A stretch of 64,000 nucleotides of DNA from Rhizobiales bacterium IMCC20636 (GTDB lineage Bacteria > Pseudomonadota > Alphaproteobacteria > Rhizobiales > GCA-2746425). Every line of letters begins with the position of its first letter. The first letter of the stretch is position 1. The position numbers and the translations under genes are program-made. The notes under the pieces are model-generated. The model saw nothing but the letters and a program-made list of their open reading frames with translations. It ran no database searches and was not told the DNA's origin. Of the stretch, positions 18,472 through 27,616 are shown piece after piece. The DNA is taken from positions 3,875,001-3,939,000 of the forward strand of contig CP018226.1 of the NCBI GenBank assembly GCA_016865015.1, given 5' to 3'.

Positions 18472-18983
18472 ATTAATAAATTCAGTCTGTTAAACCGCAC
18501 AACTTCGAACAAGACGCCTCGATTTACGACCATCCAACCCCCAAAAGAACGGATTAATTTGCGCACAAAATATAAGCACACCTCAAAAACGCCTATTTTT
18601 AGGGCAGTCGCTAAAAATTTTGGCGATTTGCTTGGCCAATATGCCGAGGTGACTCTATTACAGGCAGGCTGCAATTTTTTGCGGCAGGTTGTTTGCACCA
18701 AAACGACCTTGCGCTCTCTGCTGTCAGCAGGGAGCGCATCAAAACCCATCCATGTCAGAGATCTGAGAGTGTTGGTGTTCCGCTTGCAGCAACCCAGTTG
18801 TGGCTGTCACGAATGCGCGCGTGCAAAAATTATCGTTGGCTGCAAGATTTTTGAAAGGATGTGTGGCCAGTTTCGAAGAGACAATTTTCAATTTGAACAT
18901 CTGGCGGCCAGAAAACCAGGTTTCTGCGATTTATTTTGCCCAAGCCTATCCGGCTGTGGCCATATCAGGCAGTGAAAATCCAG
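18472..18983. other. Intergenic region upstream of urtA, no gene seen
   Basis: About 510 nt between the urtA promoter and the RsbT-like gene. It should hold the enhancer (NtrC-type) sites for the sigma-54 promoter, but no GCACC/GGTGC dyad is clear. A 138-codon open frame on the plus strand at 18559-18975 has no ribosome site and odd composition, and I consider it chance. Confidence 0.5.
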
Positions 18984-19373
18984 TCAGACCCATTTTATGA
19001 TTTCAACTCTGGTGCCCTTGCCAACTTCTGAGTCAATTTGAAAAACATCGACCAGTTGCTGGGATGCCTGAAGGCCGTTTCCGGGGCTTCCATTGGCGCT
19101 GAAGCCATTTACCATGGCATTTTTCACATCGACGATACCGGGACCGTTGTCGATGAAGATGCACCGTATGCCGGTTTCGGTGTCTCCATGGACAATTTCC
19201 ATTTCCACGTGACCGCCGCCGCCATGGACCAGCGTGTTGCGCGCCAATTCACTAACAGCGGTTGCAATTCGGGTTTTATCGATCACCGAGCAGCCCAGTC
19301 GTGACAGAATGGTGCGTGCCGCATTCCTGGCCGCCACGATATCATTTTCTTTCTGAATCTCAAATCTGTGCAT
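18984..19373 (-). CDS. RsbT/RsbW-like anti-sigma regulatory factor (HATPase_c kinase)
   Basis: 129-aa single-domain GHKL ATPase resembling RsbT serine kinases. The N box is SELARNTLVHGGGGH, the G1 box IDNGPGI, and the G2 region GSPGNGLQASQQLVD. The usual RsbT G2 form is richer in glycine (GLGLG), so the lid is somewhat divergent. I set the start at the ATG of MHRFEIQKEND because family members begin there; the frame is open up to 96 nt further upstream, including another ATG (MSSLRANSF) preceded by AGGTTGGGTAGA. No RsbR/RsbS partner lies next to it. It may act on a PP2C phosphatase or STAS partner elsewhere. Confidence 0.75.
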   Translation of the reverse strand: MHRFEIQKENDIVAARNAARTILSRLGCSVIDKTRIATAVSELARNTLVHGGGGHVEMEIVHGDTETGIRCIFIDNGPGIVDVKNAMVNGFSANGSPGNGLQASQQLVDVFQIDSEVGKGTRVEIIKWV

Positions 19374-19900
19374 TTGAGGCTCTTTACTCGACGTAACCTG
19401 GAAACTATTCGCCCTCAGTGATGACATTCTACCCAACCTTTCCCCATTTGCGCTCACATGCAAACGCACGCAGTGTCAGTTTGGTTCCAACATTTTTTAG
19501 AAAATAGGGCGCATCCAGATTCATTTCCAGGAAACAGGTCCCCAAAACACGGATGTTTTTGGCAATACCCCGTCCAAAAACGGTATTTGATGCCATGCTC
19601 ACCATTTTTTCATCACGCTCATACTATCGCCCACGCCCAAAACTGCCTTGCAAACGCAGCAATTGATCCTGCTCAAAACTTTGATAAAACTGTCGCAGCG
19701 GCACAAATACCAAGTCCAGAATTGTGGGACTTGAAGCCGATCCCGACACATAATTTGCAGCTTTAGCCGGTTCAGAATTAATAAATCTTGAAAAAATGGA
19801 GGAGAATGTCGATTTTTATGATTTACTGAATATACTTTTTGACACGTACGTCTCTGCCTCAACATGGAAGCGGTCGTTGAAACGATAAAGCACACCAAAC
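19374..19900. other. Intergenic region, no gene seen
   Basis: About 530 nt between the RsbT-like gene and the GGDEF-EAL gene. Composition is AT-rich near 19770-19850. No reading frame has a ribosome site together with plausible protein content, and no clear terminator hairpin with a T-run is visible. Confidence 0.45.
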
Positions 19901-21544
19901 TCATAGCGCGGACAGTTTTCTCATCGGCACCACCGATGGCGATTCAGAATGGATGTCACGGACTGTCACCGGATGAAAGGGTGCCCAACTGGCAGGCCCC
20001 GTTTCCAATTTCCGCTTCAGACCCTCTGCCGCCATTGGGCGAGCGAAGAAATAACCCTGCGCAAGATCACATTCCAGTTCGCACAGCTTGTTTCTGGTTT
20101 CGATGTCTTCGACGCCTTCGGCAACGACGACAATCTCCAAATTCTTGCACAAATCAATGATGGAGCGGACAATCGCCAGATCGTTTTTCTTCTGGACCAT
20201 GTTTCTGATGAACACCATATCGATCTTGAGTTCATCAACCGGCATGCTTTTCAGATACATCAAGGATGTGTAGCCCGTTCCAAAATCATCTATCGATATT
20301 GAAACCCCCATCTGCTGAATGCGCTCCAGAACCCGCAAGGCCTGCTCGGGATTCTTCATGAAGGCCGTTTCAGTAATCTCAATAATCAGATTTTCAGGCG
20401 GAAATGACTTCTGTTCAAGCAGTCGGATAATGAGATCAGGCAGTTCCCAGTCATTCAGCAATCGTGCAGACACATTGACCGACAGCTTCAAAGGATTGTC
20501 GGCCCGCTGCCAGATGACAGCTTGCTCCATAGCCTGCTCCAGAACATTCAAAGTCAGCGGCTTGATGACGCCTGTGCGTTCAGCTGCAGGAATGAACTCA
20601 GCGGGTGATATCAGACCAAACTCGGGGTGTTGCCAACGCACCAGCGCTTCAACACCAGCAACGTCTCCCGTTACGAGATTGATTTTTGGCTGATATTCCA
20701 GAAACAATTGCTGTTTGCTGATCCCGGCTCTCAATTGGCTGGCGAGAGTGGACTTCTGAATTTCCTCCGCTGTGCCATCCGAACCATAGATAATGTAACC
20801 GCATCCATCCTTCTTGGCAGAATACATGGCAGCATCCGCGTTCGAGAGGGTCATCACACCATCTTCGCCATGGACGGGATACAGAGCGACACCAATGGAA
20901 ATGCCCACATCGACCATTTCCCCGCCAACAGGAATTGGTTTCCCGACAGCATCAACAAGCTTCTGGACGACGACATCAACGCCTTCCTGTTCCAATGCTG
21001 ATGGCAAAAGGGCTGCAAATTCATCGCCGCCCAATCGCGCGACCGTATCGGAGTGGCGCAGTGTTTCTTTCAGCCTTTTGGCAACTTCCTGCAAGACCTG
21101 ATCACCTATATCGTGACCCATTGTGTCATTGATTTCCTTGAAGCGATCCAGATCCATCATCAGAATGGGCAAAAGTCTGCCCTCACGCTTCGCAAGCTCG
21201 CAACTTTGCTCCAGACGATCATAGAACAAGGCCCTGTTTGCAAGACCGGTCAGATCGTCATAAAAGCTCAATTTCTCAAGATGCTTGCGTGCCTGTTCCA
21301 ACTCGTTGGTGAGCTGTGTCACGCCGCGGTAGGTTTCGTCCAATTCCTCTTCCAGCATGGCAATCATGTCGACCGATTCAAGGTCTTCGTCCTGCTGGAA
21401 CGCCACCTTGGATAAAGACAGCAATGCCTCGTTGTTTACAGCGTCATGCGTGCCCAGATCTTCCCAGTCAACTTTGGGGACTTCCGGTTCAGCATTTTGG
21501 GCTGCTTTTCTCAAAGCGCCATATCTCTTGAATGGATTGACCAT
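19901..21544 (-). CDS. Diguanylate cyclase/phosphodiesterase with GGDEF and EAL domains
   Basis: 547-aa cytoplasmic cyclic-di-GMP enzyme without membrane segments or signal peptide. After about 60 acidic residues comes a coiled-coil-like stretch (residues 62-92), then FYDDLTGLANRALF, the intact GGDEF motif at about 172-176 and an I-site RHSD placed exactly five residues before it. The EAL domain opens with YQPKINLVTGDVAGVEALVRW, keeps ITETAF, DDFGTGYTSL and AEGVED and ends with AQGYFFARPM. Both active sites look complete, so it could make or break c-di-GMP. I prefer the ATG at 21544 over the GTG just before it; AGGTGAAAG lies upstream. Input signal unknown. Confidence 0.92.
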   Translation of the reverse strand: MVNPFKRYGALRKAAQNAEPEVPKVDWEDLGTHDAVNNEALLSLSKVAFQQDEDLESVDMIAMLEEELDETYRGVTQLTNELEQARKHLEKLSFYDDLTGLANRALFYDRLEQSCELAKREGRLLPILMMDLDRFKEINDTMGHDIGDQVLQEVAKRLKETLRHSDTVARLGGDEFAALLPSALEQEGVDVVVQKLVDAVGKPIPVGGEMVDVGISIGVALYPVHGEDGVMTLSNADAAMYSAKKDGCGYIIYGSDGTAEEIQKSTLASQLRAGISKQQLFLEYQPKINLVTGDVAGVEALVRWQHPEFGLISPAEFIPAAERTGVIKPLTLNVLEQAMEQAVIWQRADNPLKLSVNVSARLLNDWELPDLIIRLLEQKSFPPENLIIEITETAFMKNPEQALRVLERIQQMGVSISIDDFGTGYTSLMYLKSMPVDELKIDMVFIRNMVQKKNDLAIVRSIIDLCKNLEIVVVAEGVEDIETRNKLCELECDLAQGYFFARPMAAEGLKRKLETGPASWAPFHPVTVRDIHSESPSVVPMRKLSAL

Positions 21545-21806
21545 CACGCAGTTACTTTCACCTATAATTAGCCGCCGAGATTAGCAGTCAAGACATGAAT
21601 TTTTTGTAAAAAATGCCACCTCCAGGCCCGTATGTTCAACTCTTCGTTGTTTTTCGATATATGATGGAGCCCGTAAAACACCAACCCTTCCGTAGCGTCA
21701 ACCAAGGTAAAAACACTCTACAACTTCAAATTGCTGCATTAAATTAACCTTTTAAATACCCAAGGTTGTTTTGAGCCGGGCCAGGTAAAGCGCGCCATGA
21801 AATGGT

Positions 21807-22421
21807 TTAAAGGCCACCGGATTCCTGGAGAAAATCAATCACTGCGTCCAGCCCTTTGCCTGTGCGCAAATCAGTCATGGCCGTCGGACGACCGTTGCGT
21901 GATTTATGTGCGTCTGCCTCCATCTGCTGCAAATCGACACCGACATGAGGCGCAAGTTCCGTTTTGTTGACGATCAGCAAATCCGAGCGCGTGATGGCGG
22001 GACCGCCCTTGCGCGGAATATCACCGCCCTGACAGACCGAGATGACATAAAGCGTCAAATCCGCCAGCTCCGGCGAGAAAGTGGCAGCAAGATTGTCGCC
22101 ACCCGATTCAATGAAGATGACATCCAGATCCGGATGGTGCTCATTCATCTCACGAATTGCATGCAGATTGATGGAGGCGTCCTCGCGAATGGCCGTATGC
22201 GGACAGCCGCCGGTTTCGACACCCTTGATACGATCAGCAGACAGAGCCTGCATCCGCACCAAAGCGTCTGCATCTTCGCTGGTGTAAATGTCATTGGTGA
22301 TGACACCGATAGACCATTTATCGCGCATGGCTTTGCATAATTCAGCGGTCAATGTGGTTTTGCCGGTACCGACCGGCCCACCAATGCCAACACGCAGCGG
22401 ACCATTTTGAGTATTGCTCAT
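21807..22421 (-). CDS. ureG: Urease accessory GTPase UreG
   Basis: 204-aa SIMIBI GTPase that drives nickel delivery to urease. P-loop [12 protein letters not shown], the metal-binding [32 protein letters not shown], and the G4 motif VNKTEL are all present. It overlaps by 4 nt (ATGA) a 25-codon frame lying between it and ureF. Last gene of the urease operon; AAGGAAGAAACCGC precedes the ATG. Confidence 0.97.
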   Translation of the reverse strand: MSNTQNGPLRVGIGGPVGTGKTTLTAELCKAMRDKWSIGVITNDIYTSEDADALVRMQALSADRIKGVETGGCPHTAIREDASINLHAIREMNEHHPDLDVIFIESGGDNLAATFSPELADLTLYVISVCQGGDIPRKGGPAITRSDLLIVNKTELAPHVGVDLQQMEADAHKSRNGRPTAMTDLRTGKGLDAVIDFLQESGGL

Positions 22422-22495
22422 GCGGTTTCTTCCTTGAAAATTTGCAGTCCTGCCTTGAGGCTGTCGGACAGATCGTTGCCGGGCGCGTCATTCAT
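22418..22495 (-). CDS. Possible small protein (25 aa) coupled between ureF and ureG
   Basis: An ATG at 22493-22495 overlaps the ureF stop (ATGA), and the frame ends in a TGA that overlaps the ureG ATG by the same ATGA pattern. The 25 residues start [16 protein letters not shown] and end KEETA, hydrophilic and acidic without a membrane segment. UreF itself ends in the usual LFRS, so this is not a lost UreF tail. The tight overlap at both ends suggests that it at least carries ribosomes from ureF to ureG, whether or not the peptide has a function. Confidence 0.4.
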   Translation of the reverse strand: MNDAPGNDLSDSLKAGLQIFKEETA

Positions 22496-23160
22496 GAACG
22501 GAACAATCTGACTGTTTGTGTCTCGTGATTCATCGAAGCGATATCCGCAATGAGCGTTGCTGTTCCAAGATCATCCAGGCTTGTCCCGACTGCCGACATC
22601 GCCAAACGGGCAATATCCGGTTCCAGCGCTGCCAAACTGCGCGCCGCGCCGGACTGACCCAGAACTGACAGGCGAATGGCTGCCTGCAACTGGTTGGATA
22701 TGCTGGCCTGCAGATAGCCGATCAAGGCAATTTCCAGTGGAATTCCGCCCGCGGCACAATACCCCCCCACAACAACCGGTAGCGGATACAATTTGCCGAA
22801 ATCAGGATGTGTTTCAAATTTCCAGTGTTCGACAGCCAAAACGAAGGCTTCACCCTGTGCTGTTAGTTCCAGATGCCGTTCCTTGCTGCCGGCCAGTGCA
22901 ATGGCCAATTCACCAACCGGACGACATGTCTCGTTCGCAAGAGCCCGTCGCCAGCTCTCAGCCAGAAAAATCTGATCATTCTTCGCAGAGCCGCGCGTGA
23001 TGACGCTGCGCAGCCATTCGCATAATTGCGCTTCATTGCTGACAAGACCATCGTGAACCGCCCGTTCCAGCCCGTTGCTGTAGGCAAAACCGCCTGTCGG
23101 AAAAACCGGCGACAGCCAACTCAACAGGCGAACGAGCCCTATGCCTCCAGCAGCTGTCAT
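22492..23160 (-). CDS. ureF: Urease accessory protein UreF
   Basis: 222-aa helical chaperone of the UreDFG nickel-insertion complex. LLSWLSPVFPTGGFAYSNGLE near the N-terminus and the C-terminal [13 protein letters not shown] are typical. The frame is open about 140 nt further upstream across ureE, but the ATG at 23160, 7 nt after the ureE stop, gives the normal length; an alternative ATG at 23181 would overlap ureE. Confidence 0.93.
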   Translation of the reverse strand: MTAAGGIGLVRLLSWLSPVFPTGGFAYSNGLERAVHDGLVSNEAQLCEWLRSVITRGSAKNDQIFLAESWRRALANETCRPVGELAIALAGSKERHLELTAQGEAFVLAVEHWKFETHPDFGKLYPLPVVVGGYCAAGGIPLEIALIGYLQASISNQLQAAIRLSVLGQSGAARSLAALEPDIARLAMSAVGTSLDDLGTATLIADIASMNHETQTVRLFRS

Positions 23161-23167
23161 CGACAAC

Positions 23168-23653
23168 TCAATCGTGATCATTGGTGTGGCTATGGGCGTG
23201 GTGCCCATGACTGTGTGTATGGGTGGTGTCCGCGCGGCCATAGGCGCCACCTTCGGGATCAAAAGGCGCATTGATTTCAGAGACGCGCGCCCCCAGGCCA
23301 ATCAACATTGTCTTGATGACATGATCGGCGCGAATGCGAATGCAGTCTTGCGCAATCTGCGCCGGAAGATGCCGGTTGCCCAGTTGCCAGGCCAATTGCA
23401 AAAGATGCTTTTGATGTTTACCACGCACCTCATAGAGTTGTTCCGGCTCGGCCTGTACTTCAATCACCCGGCCATCTTCCAGCACCAGCCCTTCACCATG
23501 ACGCAGCAATCGGGCCTCCGGCAGATCAAGCAGGAATGCGATGCCGTTGTTGGACAGCATCCTGACGCGGCGCCGGTGCCGCGCGGTTTCATCCAGCGTG
23601 ATCGTATCAGCGGCGTCGTGGACATGATCGATGGTGTGTGTGGCGCGGATCAC
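23168..23653 (-). CDS. ureE: Urease accessory nickel metallochaperone UreE
   Basis: 161-aa protein with the UreE N-terminal peptide-binding domain (LTLDE-like ITLDETARHRRRVRML, GIAFLLDLPEARLLRHGEGLVLEDG across the middle) and metal-binding domain. It ends in a histidine-rich tail, HTHSHGHHAHSHTNDHD, that can hold extra nickel. The start overlaps the class D beta-lactamase stop by 4 nt (ATGA), so ureE translation is coupled to an unrelated gene. Confidence 0.95.
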   Translation of the reverse strand: MIRATHTIDHVHDAADTITLDETARHRRRVRMLSNNGIAFLLDLPEARLLRHGEGLVLEDGRVIEVQAEPEQLYEVRGKHQKHLLQLAWQLGNRHLPAQIAQDCIRIRADHVIKTMLIGLGARVSEINAPFDPEGGAYGRADTTHTHSHGHHAHSHTNDHD

Positions 23654-24528
23654 CAGAGTTGTTCTCCTGTTATGCGTTGAAGAGCCTGTTTCGCAATCAC
23701 ACTCCGGGACAGGCTGTGTTTCTTGGAATCCAGCATGTCGATGTTCAGCACAAACACATAGGTCTCGGCCTCAAGTTCCAGCCAGCCCACATACCAGCCA
23801 ATGGATGGCTTGGTGTCCACGGCCCAGCCGGTCTTGGCACGCAAAACCCAGTTATCTCCGCGATCAACCTCCAGAATTTCGATTACTGCTTCCTGATGCC
23901 GTTGCGAAAACGGCAAGGACCGCGCGTGAAGCCGCTTGAGGAAATCTACCTGTTCAAAAGCAGAGATCTGCAGCGGCCCCAGCAACCAGAATTTATCGAC
24001 CACTTCGCCAATTTCCTGATTGCCATATTTGGCTTTCCTGACAAATGACGCCATCTGGTCAATACCAATACGCCTCGCCAGTTCCTGATAGGTGGGTACA
24101 GATGACACAACAATGGCGCTGCGCAGGCTGTGTGGCCTGTTCCATTGCTTGATCCTGCGCTGCGTGCCGTCCCAGGGCACACTCTCATCCACATCGGCAA
24201 CAGCACCGGCCTCCAGCGCAAACAGGCTGTTTGGCACCTTGAACGTGGAGGCAGGTGTTTTGGGATCCGCCGCGCGGGCCTTGTCATGGACCCAGAGCTT
24301 TTGCTGCCCAAGGCGTTCGACAACCAGTGTTCCGGCAGTTGCTTGCGCGCTAAAGATGTCATCAAACTTGACATCACTTGCCTGTGCCATCGCTGACGGC
24401 AGCATCACCAGAAGGATCAAAAGCCAAAAGCGCCCCAAAAAGCGCCCGGACACGTGCAAGGGCAAGAGCGCAAATTGGCACTCAGACCAATATTCTATCC
24501 GGGACCTGAGGGTGTGCCGTCGGAACAT
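23650..24528 (-). CDS. Class D (OXA-type) beta-lactamase inside the urease operon
   Basis: 292-aa serine beta-lactamase that would hydrolyse beta-lactams in the periplasm. All class D motifs are present: STFK at 94-97 (Ser nucleophile and Lys to be carbamylated), S-S-V at 142-144, YGN at 168-170, the FWLLGPLQIS tryptophan at 181 and KTG at 232-234. The start used (ATG 24528, 5 nt after the previous stop) gives an unusually long 30-residue leader before the hydrophobic core FWLLILLVMLPSA; a GTG further in (VSGRFLG) is an alternative. It is packed between an ABM-domain gene and ureE with 5-nt spacing and 4-nt overlap, so it is probably co-transcribed with urease. Spectrum and expression cannot be read from the sequence. 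Confidence 0.9.
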   Translation of the reverse strand: MFRRHTLRSRIEYWSECQFALLPLHVSGRFLGRFWLLILLVMLPSAMAQASDVKFDDIFSAQATAGTLVVERLGQQKLWVHDKARAADPKTPASTFKVPNSLFALEAGAVADVDESVPWDGTQRRIKQWNRPHSLRSAIVVSSVPTYQELARRIGIDQMASFVRKAKYGNQEIGEVVDKFWLLGPLQISAFEQVDFLKRLHARSLPFSQRHQEAVIEILEVDRGDNWVLRAKTGWAVDTKPSIGWYVGWLELEAETYVFVLNIDMLDSKKHSLSRSVIAKQALQRITGEQLW

Positions 24529-24533
24529 TCAGC

Positions 24534-24830
24534 TTACCGCACTTCAACATCGGCAGGTTCGATAATTTCTAGCTTCCGACCCAGAAAGAAAGGTTCTCCT
24601 GCCTTGCGCCAGGCAATCAGATGTGGCTCCTGAAAATGAGCATCCAGTGCAGCCTTGTCTTTCCAGCGTTCGATAAACATCAAGGTGTTTTCATCGGTCA
24701 GGCTGTGAACCAGATCATAGGAAACACATCCGGCTTCTTTCCGTGTGGCTTCAATGCAGGGCGTAACAGCCGCCATGATATCTGGCAGGGAGCCGGGTTT
24801 GATTTCGAGCGTCGCGATGAGATAGATCAT
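24534..24830 (-). CDS. Antibiotic biosynthesis monooxygenase (ABM/YgiN-like) domain protein
   Basis: 98-aa ferredoxin-like dimeric alpha/beta barrel protein. MIYLIATLEIKPGS, EAGCVSYDLVHS and FIERWKDKAALDAHFQEPHL follow the ABM pattern seen in YgiN quinol monooxygenase and small heme- or cofactor-free oxygenases. It lies between ureC and the beta-lactamase and is probably on the urease transcript. Substrate unknown; a role in detoxifying a small aromatic or quinol is a guess from the family. Confidence 0.8.
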   Translation of the reverse strand: MIYLIATLEIKPGSLPDIMAAVTPCIEATRKEAGCVSYDLVHSLTDENTLMFIERWKDKAALDAHFQEPHLIAWRKAGEPFFLGRKLEIIEPADVEVR

Positions 24831-24943
24831 GTCTTATCCGTCTGTTGGTTGGTTATGCTTGAATTGGCCCCGTTCAATACCACCACACGATGGATGACAA
24901 CAAGCTGGTAACGCGGTCAGTGAAAGTTCCGGGCACGCCCGGC

Positions 24944-26656
24944 CTAGAATAGAAAATACCTTTGCGCCATGGGCAGCACGTCTGCCGGCTCACAGGTCAG
25001 CAACTCACCATTGGCACGCACTTCATAGGTTTCCGGATCGACTTCCACATCCGGCGTCGCATCATTGTGGATCATGGAGGCTTTGGAGATGCCGCCTCTG
25101 GTGTTGGTCACTGGTAGCAATTGCTTGGCAACACCCAGCTTGCCGGCAAGCCCATCCTCGATGGCGGCCTGCGAGACGAAAGTTGCCGAGGAGTTGGTGA
25201 GCGATTTTCCAAACGCGCCGAACATTGGCCGGAAATGCACCGGCTGCGGCGTTGGGATGGAGGCATTCGGATCGCCCATGATTGAAGCGGCGATGGTGCC
25301 GCCGATCAGGATCATATCCGGTTTGACGCCGAAGAACGCGGGATCCCACATCACCAGATCAGCACGCTTGCCGACTTCCAGTGAGCCAATCTCGGACGAC
25401 ATGCCGTGCGCGATGGCCGGGTTAATGGTGTATTTGGCGATGTAGCGGCGCACGCGCATATTGTCATTGGCGCCGGTTTCCTCCGGCAACGGGCCGCGCT
25501 GACGTTTCATCTTGTCCGCTGTCTGCCAGGTGCGGATGATAACCTCGCCGACCCGGCCCATGGCCTGGCTGTCGGATGCGATGATCGAGAAGGCGCCCAT
25601 ATCGTGCAGGATGTCTTCCGCAGCAATGGTTTCCTTGCGAATGCGGCTTTCGGCAAAGGCAACATCTTCCGGGATATTGGCATCCAGATGGTGGCAGACC
25701 ATCAGCATGTCGAGATGTTCGGCAATGGTGTTGACCGTGTAGGGCCGCGTTGGGTTGGTGGACGATGGAATGACGTTCGGCAGGCCGCAAATCTTGATGA
25801 TATCCGGTGCGTGACCACCACCGGCCCCCTCGGTGTGGAAGGCGTGAATGGTGCGGCCCTTGAAGGCATCGACGGTGTTTTCCACAAAGCCGGATTCATT
25901 CAGCGTATCGGTGTGGATCATCACCTGAACATCATAGGCATCAGCCACTGACAGGCAGCAATCAATCGCGCCGGGTGTCGTTCCCCAGTCTTCGTGAAGT
26001 TTCAGAGCGCAGGCACCACCCAGCAACATTTCCTCCAGGGCGCCGGGTTGAGAGGCATTGCCCTTTCCGGCAAAGGCCAGGTTCATCGGAAATGCATCAG
26101 CAGATTCAATCATCCGCGCAAGATGCCAGGGGCCGGGCGTACAGGTTGTTGCCAGCGTGCCATGGGCCGGGCCGGTTCCACCGCCGAGCATGGTGGTGAG
26201 GCCGGACATCAGCGCTTCGTCGATCTGTTGCGGGCAGATGAAATGGATGTGGCTGTCAAAACCGCCGGCGGTGATGATCTTGCCTTCACCGGCTATGGCC
26301 TCAGTGCCGGGACCGATGATGATATCGACCCCAGTCTGGGTATCCGGGTTACCCGCTTTGCCAATGGCACAAATGCGGCCGCCCTTCAAACCGATATCCG
26401 CCTTGTAGATGCCGCTGTGATCGACAATCAGCGCATTGGTGATCACCGTATCCACAGCACCATTGGCGCGCGTCACCTGGGATTGCCCCATGCCATCGCG
26501 AATGACCTTGCCGCCGCCAAATTTGACCTCTTCACCATAGGTGGTGAGGTCTTTTTCCACCTCGATGAACAATTCCGTATCCGCCAGACGCACCTTGTCG
26601 CCAGTGGTGGGGCCGAACATGTCTGCATAGGCAGCGCGGGAAATTTTTGTGGGCAT
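24944..26656 (-). CDS. ureC: Urease catalytic subunit alpha UreC
   Basis: 570-aa nickel hydrolase splitting urea to ammonia and carbamate. [14 protein letters not shown] gives the two nickel-binding histidines, [16 protein letters not shown] the carbamylated bridging Lys, HTDTLNE and [15 protein letters not shown] further histidine ligands, and [22 protein letters not shown] (in parts) the flexible flap with the active-site Cys-His pair. Length is standard. The start ATG overlaps the ureB stop by one base (TAATG). Confidence 0.98.
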   Translation of the reverse strand: MPTKISRAAYADMFGPTTGDKVRLADTELFIEVEKDLTTYGEEVKFGGGKVIRDGMGQSQVTRANGAVDTVITNALIVDHSGIYKADIGLKGGRICAIGKAGNPDTQTGVDIIIGPGTEAIAGEGKIITAGGFDSHIHFICPQQIDEALMSGLTTMLGGGTGPAHGTLATTCTPGPWHLARMIESADAFPMNLAFAGKGNASQPGALEEMLLGGACALKLHEDWGTTPGAIDCCLSVADAYDVQVMIHTDTLNESGFVENTVDAFKGRTIHAFHTEGAGGGHAPDIIKICGLPNVIPSSTNPTRPYTVNTIAEHLDMLMVCHHLDANIPEDVAFAESRIRKETIAAEDILHDMGAFSIIASDSQAMGRVGEVIIRTWQTADKMKRQRGPLPEETGANDNMRVRRYIAKYTINPAIAHGMSSEIGSLEVGKRADLVMWDPAFFGVKPDMILIGGTIAASIMGDPNASIPTPQPVHFRPMFGAFGKSLTNSSATFVSQAAIEDGLAGKLGVAKQLLPVTNTRGGISKASMIHNDATPDVEVDPETYEVRANGELLTCEPADVLPMAQRYFLF

Positions 26657-26961
26657 TACAATGCTCCCATAATTTTTTGATTGAAGCCATAGACCGTGCG
26701 GGTTCCACCAAGCGGCACCAGTGTCACTTCGCGGGTCTGCCCCGGTTCGAAGCGAACGGCTGAGCCCGGCGCAATATCCAGCCGCATGCCGCGCGCTGCA
26801 TCGCGCTCGAAGGACAGACTCTCATTGGTTTCAAAGAAATGATAATGGCTGCCAACCTGAACCGGACGGTCCCCGGTATTGGAAACGATGAGCGTTTTGG
26901 TTGGCTGGCCGGCGTTCAACTCAATGTCGCCAGCAGCGGTGATGACTTCTCCGGGGATCAT
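26656..26961 (-). CDS. ureB: Urease subunit beta UreB
   Basis: 101-aa structural subunit with [38 protein letters not shown] and the C-terminal [17 protein letters not shown], all UreB hallmarks. AAGGAAACGCC precedes the ATG. Unusually, it lies about 900 nt downstream of ureA because a nuclease gene and repeat segments separate the two. Confidence 0.96.
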   Translation of the reverse strand: MIPGEVITAAGDIELNAGQPTKTLIVSNTGDRPVQVGSHYHFFETNESLSFERDAARGMRLDIAPGSAVRFEPGQTREVTLVPLGGTRTVYGFNQKIMGAL

Positions 26962-26995
26962 GGCGTTTCCTTGTTTTCATGGGCAGTGTCTGTGG

Positions 26996-27018
26996 ACCCT
27001 CGGAACAAGTCCGAGGGT
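26996..27018. repeat. REP-like hairpin 1
   Basis: ACCCTCGGA and TCCGAGGGT form a perfect 9-bp stem around the loop ACAAG. Same orientation as hairpin 3. Confidence 0.85.
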
Positions 27019-27269
27019 GACGGAGAGGTTGGGTAGGTGTGGGTGGAAGGTTGCGCAGGCATTGCGAGAGGCTGCGTGCAACTGCCGAGAGGACGGAGGA
27101 TATCGCGTACAGTGGGTTGCGTATTGCGATGGCTCGGAAGACTCCGTTGAGCAGTTGGGAGCGTATAGCGTGAGGTCTGGTGTGGCTGCCGAGAGGTTGA
27201 ATGGATATGTTGAGGCGTTGGCACACATGTCAGACGCATGGACACCACGCCACCACACACACACCCGTC

Positions 27270-27292
27270 ATCCTCGGACTTGTTCCGAGGAT
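27270..27292. repeat. REP-like hairpin 2
   Basis: ATCCTCGGA and TCCGAGGAT form a perfect 9-bp stem around CTTGT, the reverse complement orientation of hairpin 1. It lies just after the GIY-YIG stop codon and could also act as a transcript 3'-end structure. Confidence 0.85.
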
Positions 27293-27306
27293 CCATCACC
27301 GCTGCA

Positions 27307-27594
27307 CTATCCATTGAGCGTCTCATACAAATCATCCCAATTCGGGTTCAACTCTTCAATCAGGTTCAGTTTCCACTGGCGGACATAATGCTTGATGGTC
27401 TTTTCGCGCTGAATTGCTGCGGGTATCGTTTCGTGTGCTTCGTACCAAACCAGCATTTTGCAGCCATATGTGCGGGTGAATCCGGGTGCCAGACCTTCGC
27501 GGTGCTCATAAGCGCGTTTCGGCAGGTCTGAAGTTACGCCGACGTAGAGAGTACCCTTTCGTTTTGAGGCCATGATGTAGACATATGGGTTCAT
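27307..27594 (-). CDS. GIY-YIG single-domain nuclease between ureA and ureB
   Basis: 95-aa protein of the GIY-YIG endonuclease family (COG2827-like). YVYIMASKRKGTLYVGVTS carries the paired GIY/YIG strands, KRAYEHREG the catalytic Arg region, and AIQREKTIKHY the metal-binding Glu region. I start it at MNPYVYIM, where the domain begins. There is no Shine-Dalgarno sequence before that ATG, and the frame stays open 135 nt further upstream through repeat segment B, adding VILGLVPRIH-type residues that are repeat-derived. It is flanked on both sides by related palindromic segments and splits the urease operon, so it is probably a passenger or agent of a mobile repeat. Confidence 0.85.
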   Translation of the reverse strand: MNPYVYIMASKRKGTLYVGVTSDLPKRAYEHREGLAPGFTRTYGCKMLVWYEAHETIPAAIQREKTIKHYVRQWKLNLIEELNPNWDDLYETLNG

Positions 27595-27616
27595 GGGGTT
27601 GGTGTTGGTTTTGTGG

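Larger units (their letters stand above)
26989..27298. repeat. Composite palindromic-repeat segment A (downstream of the GIY-YIG gene)
   Basis: A roughly 310-nt non-coding segment. It begins with hairpin ACCCTCGGA-ACAAG-TCCGAGGGT at 26996-27018 and ends with the inverted copy ATCCTCGGA-CTTGT-TCCGAGGAT at 27270-27292; both are flanked by TGGA on one side and TGACGG on the other, so the segment has terminal inverted repeats. The inside (about 27060-27227) is a degenerate array with a period of about 21 nt built around GCGAGAGG-like cores. The last 75 nt, from ACACATGTCAGACGCATGG to the hairpin, closely match segment B. All six frames give low-complexity peptides; none looks like a gene. Confidence 0.8.

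Noticed and set aside
18559-18975. 138-codon open frame on the plus strand upstream of urtA
   Set aside because: No ribosome site, odd residue mix rich in Cys and Arg, no recognisable family; it overlaps the region expected to hold nitrogen-control sites.
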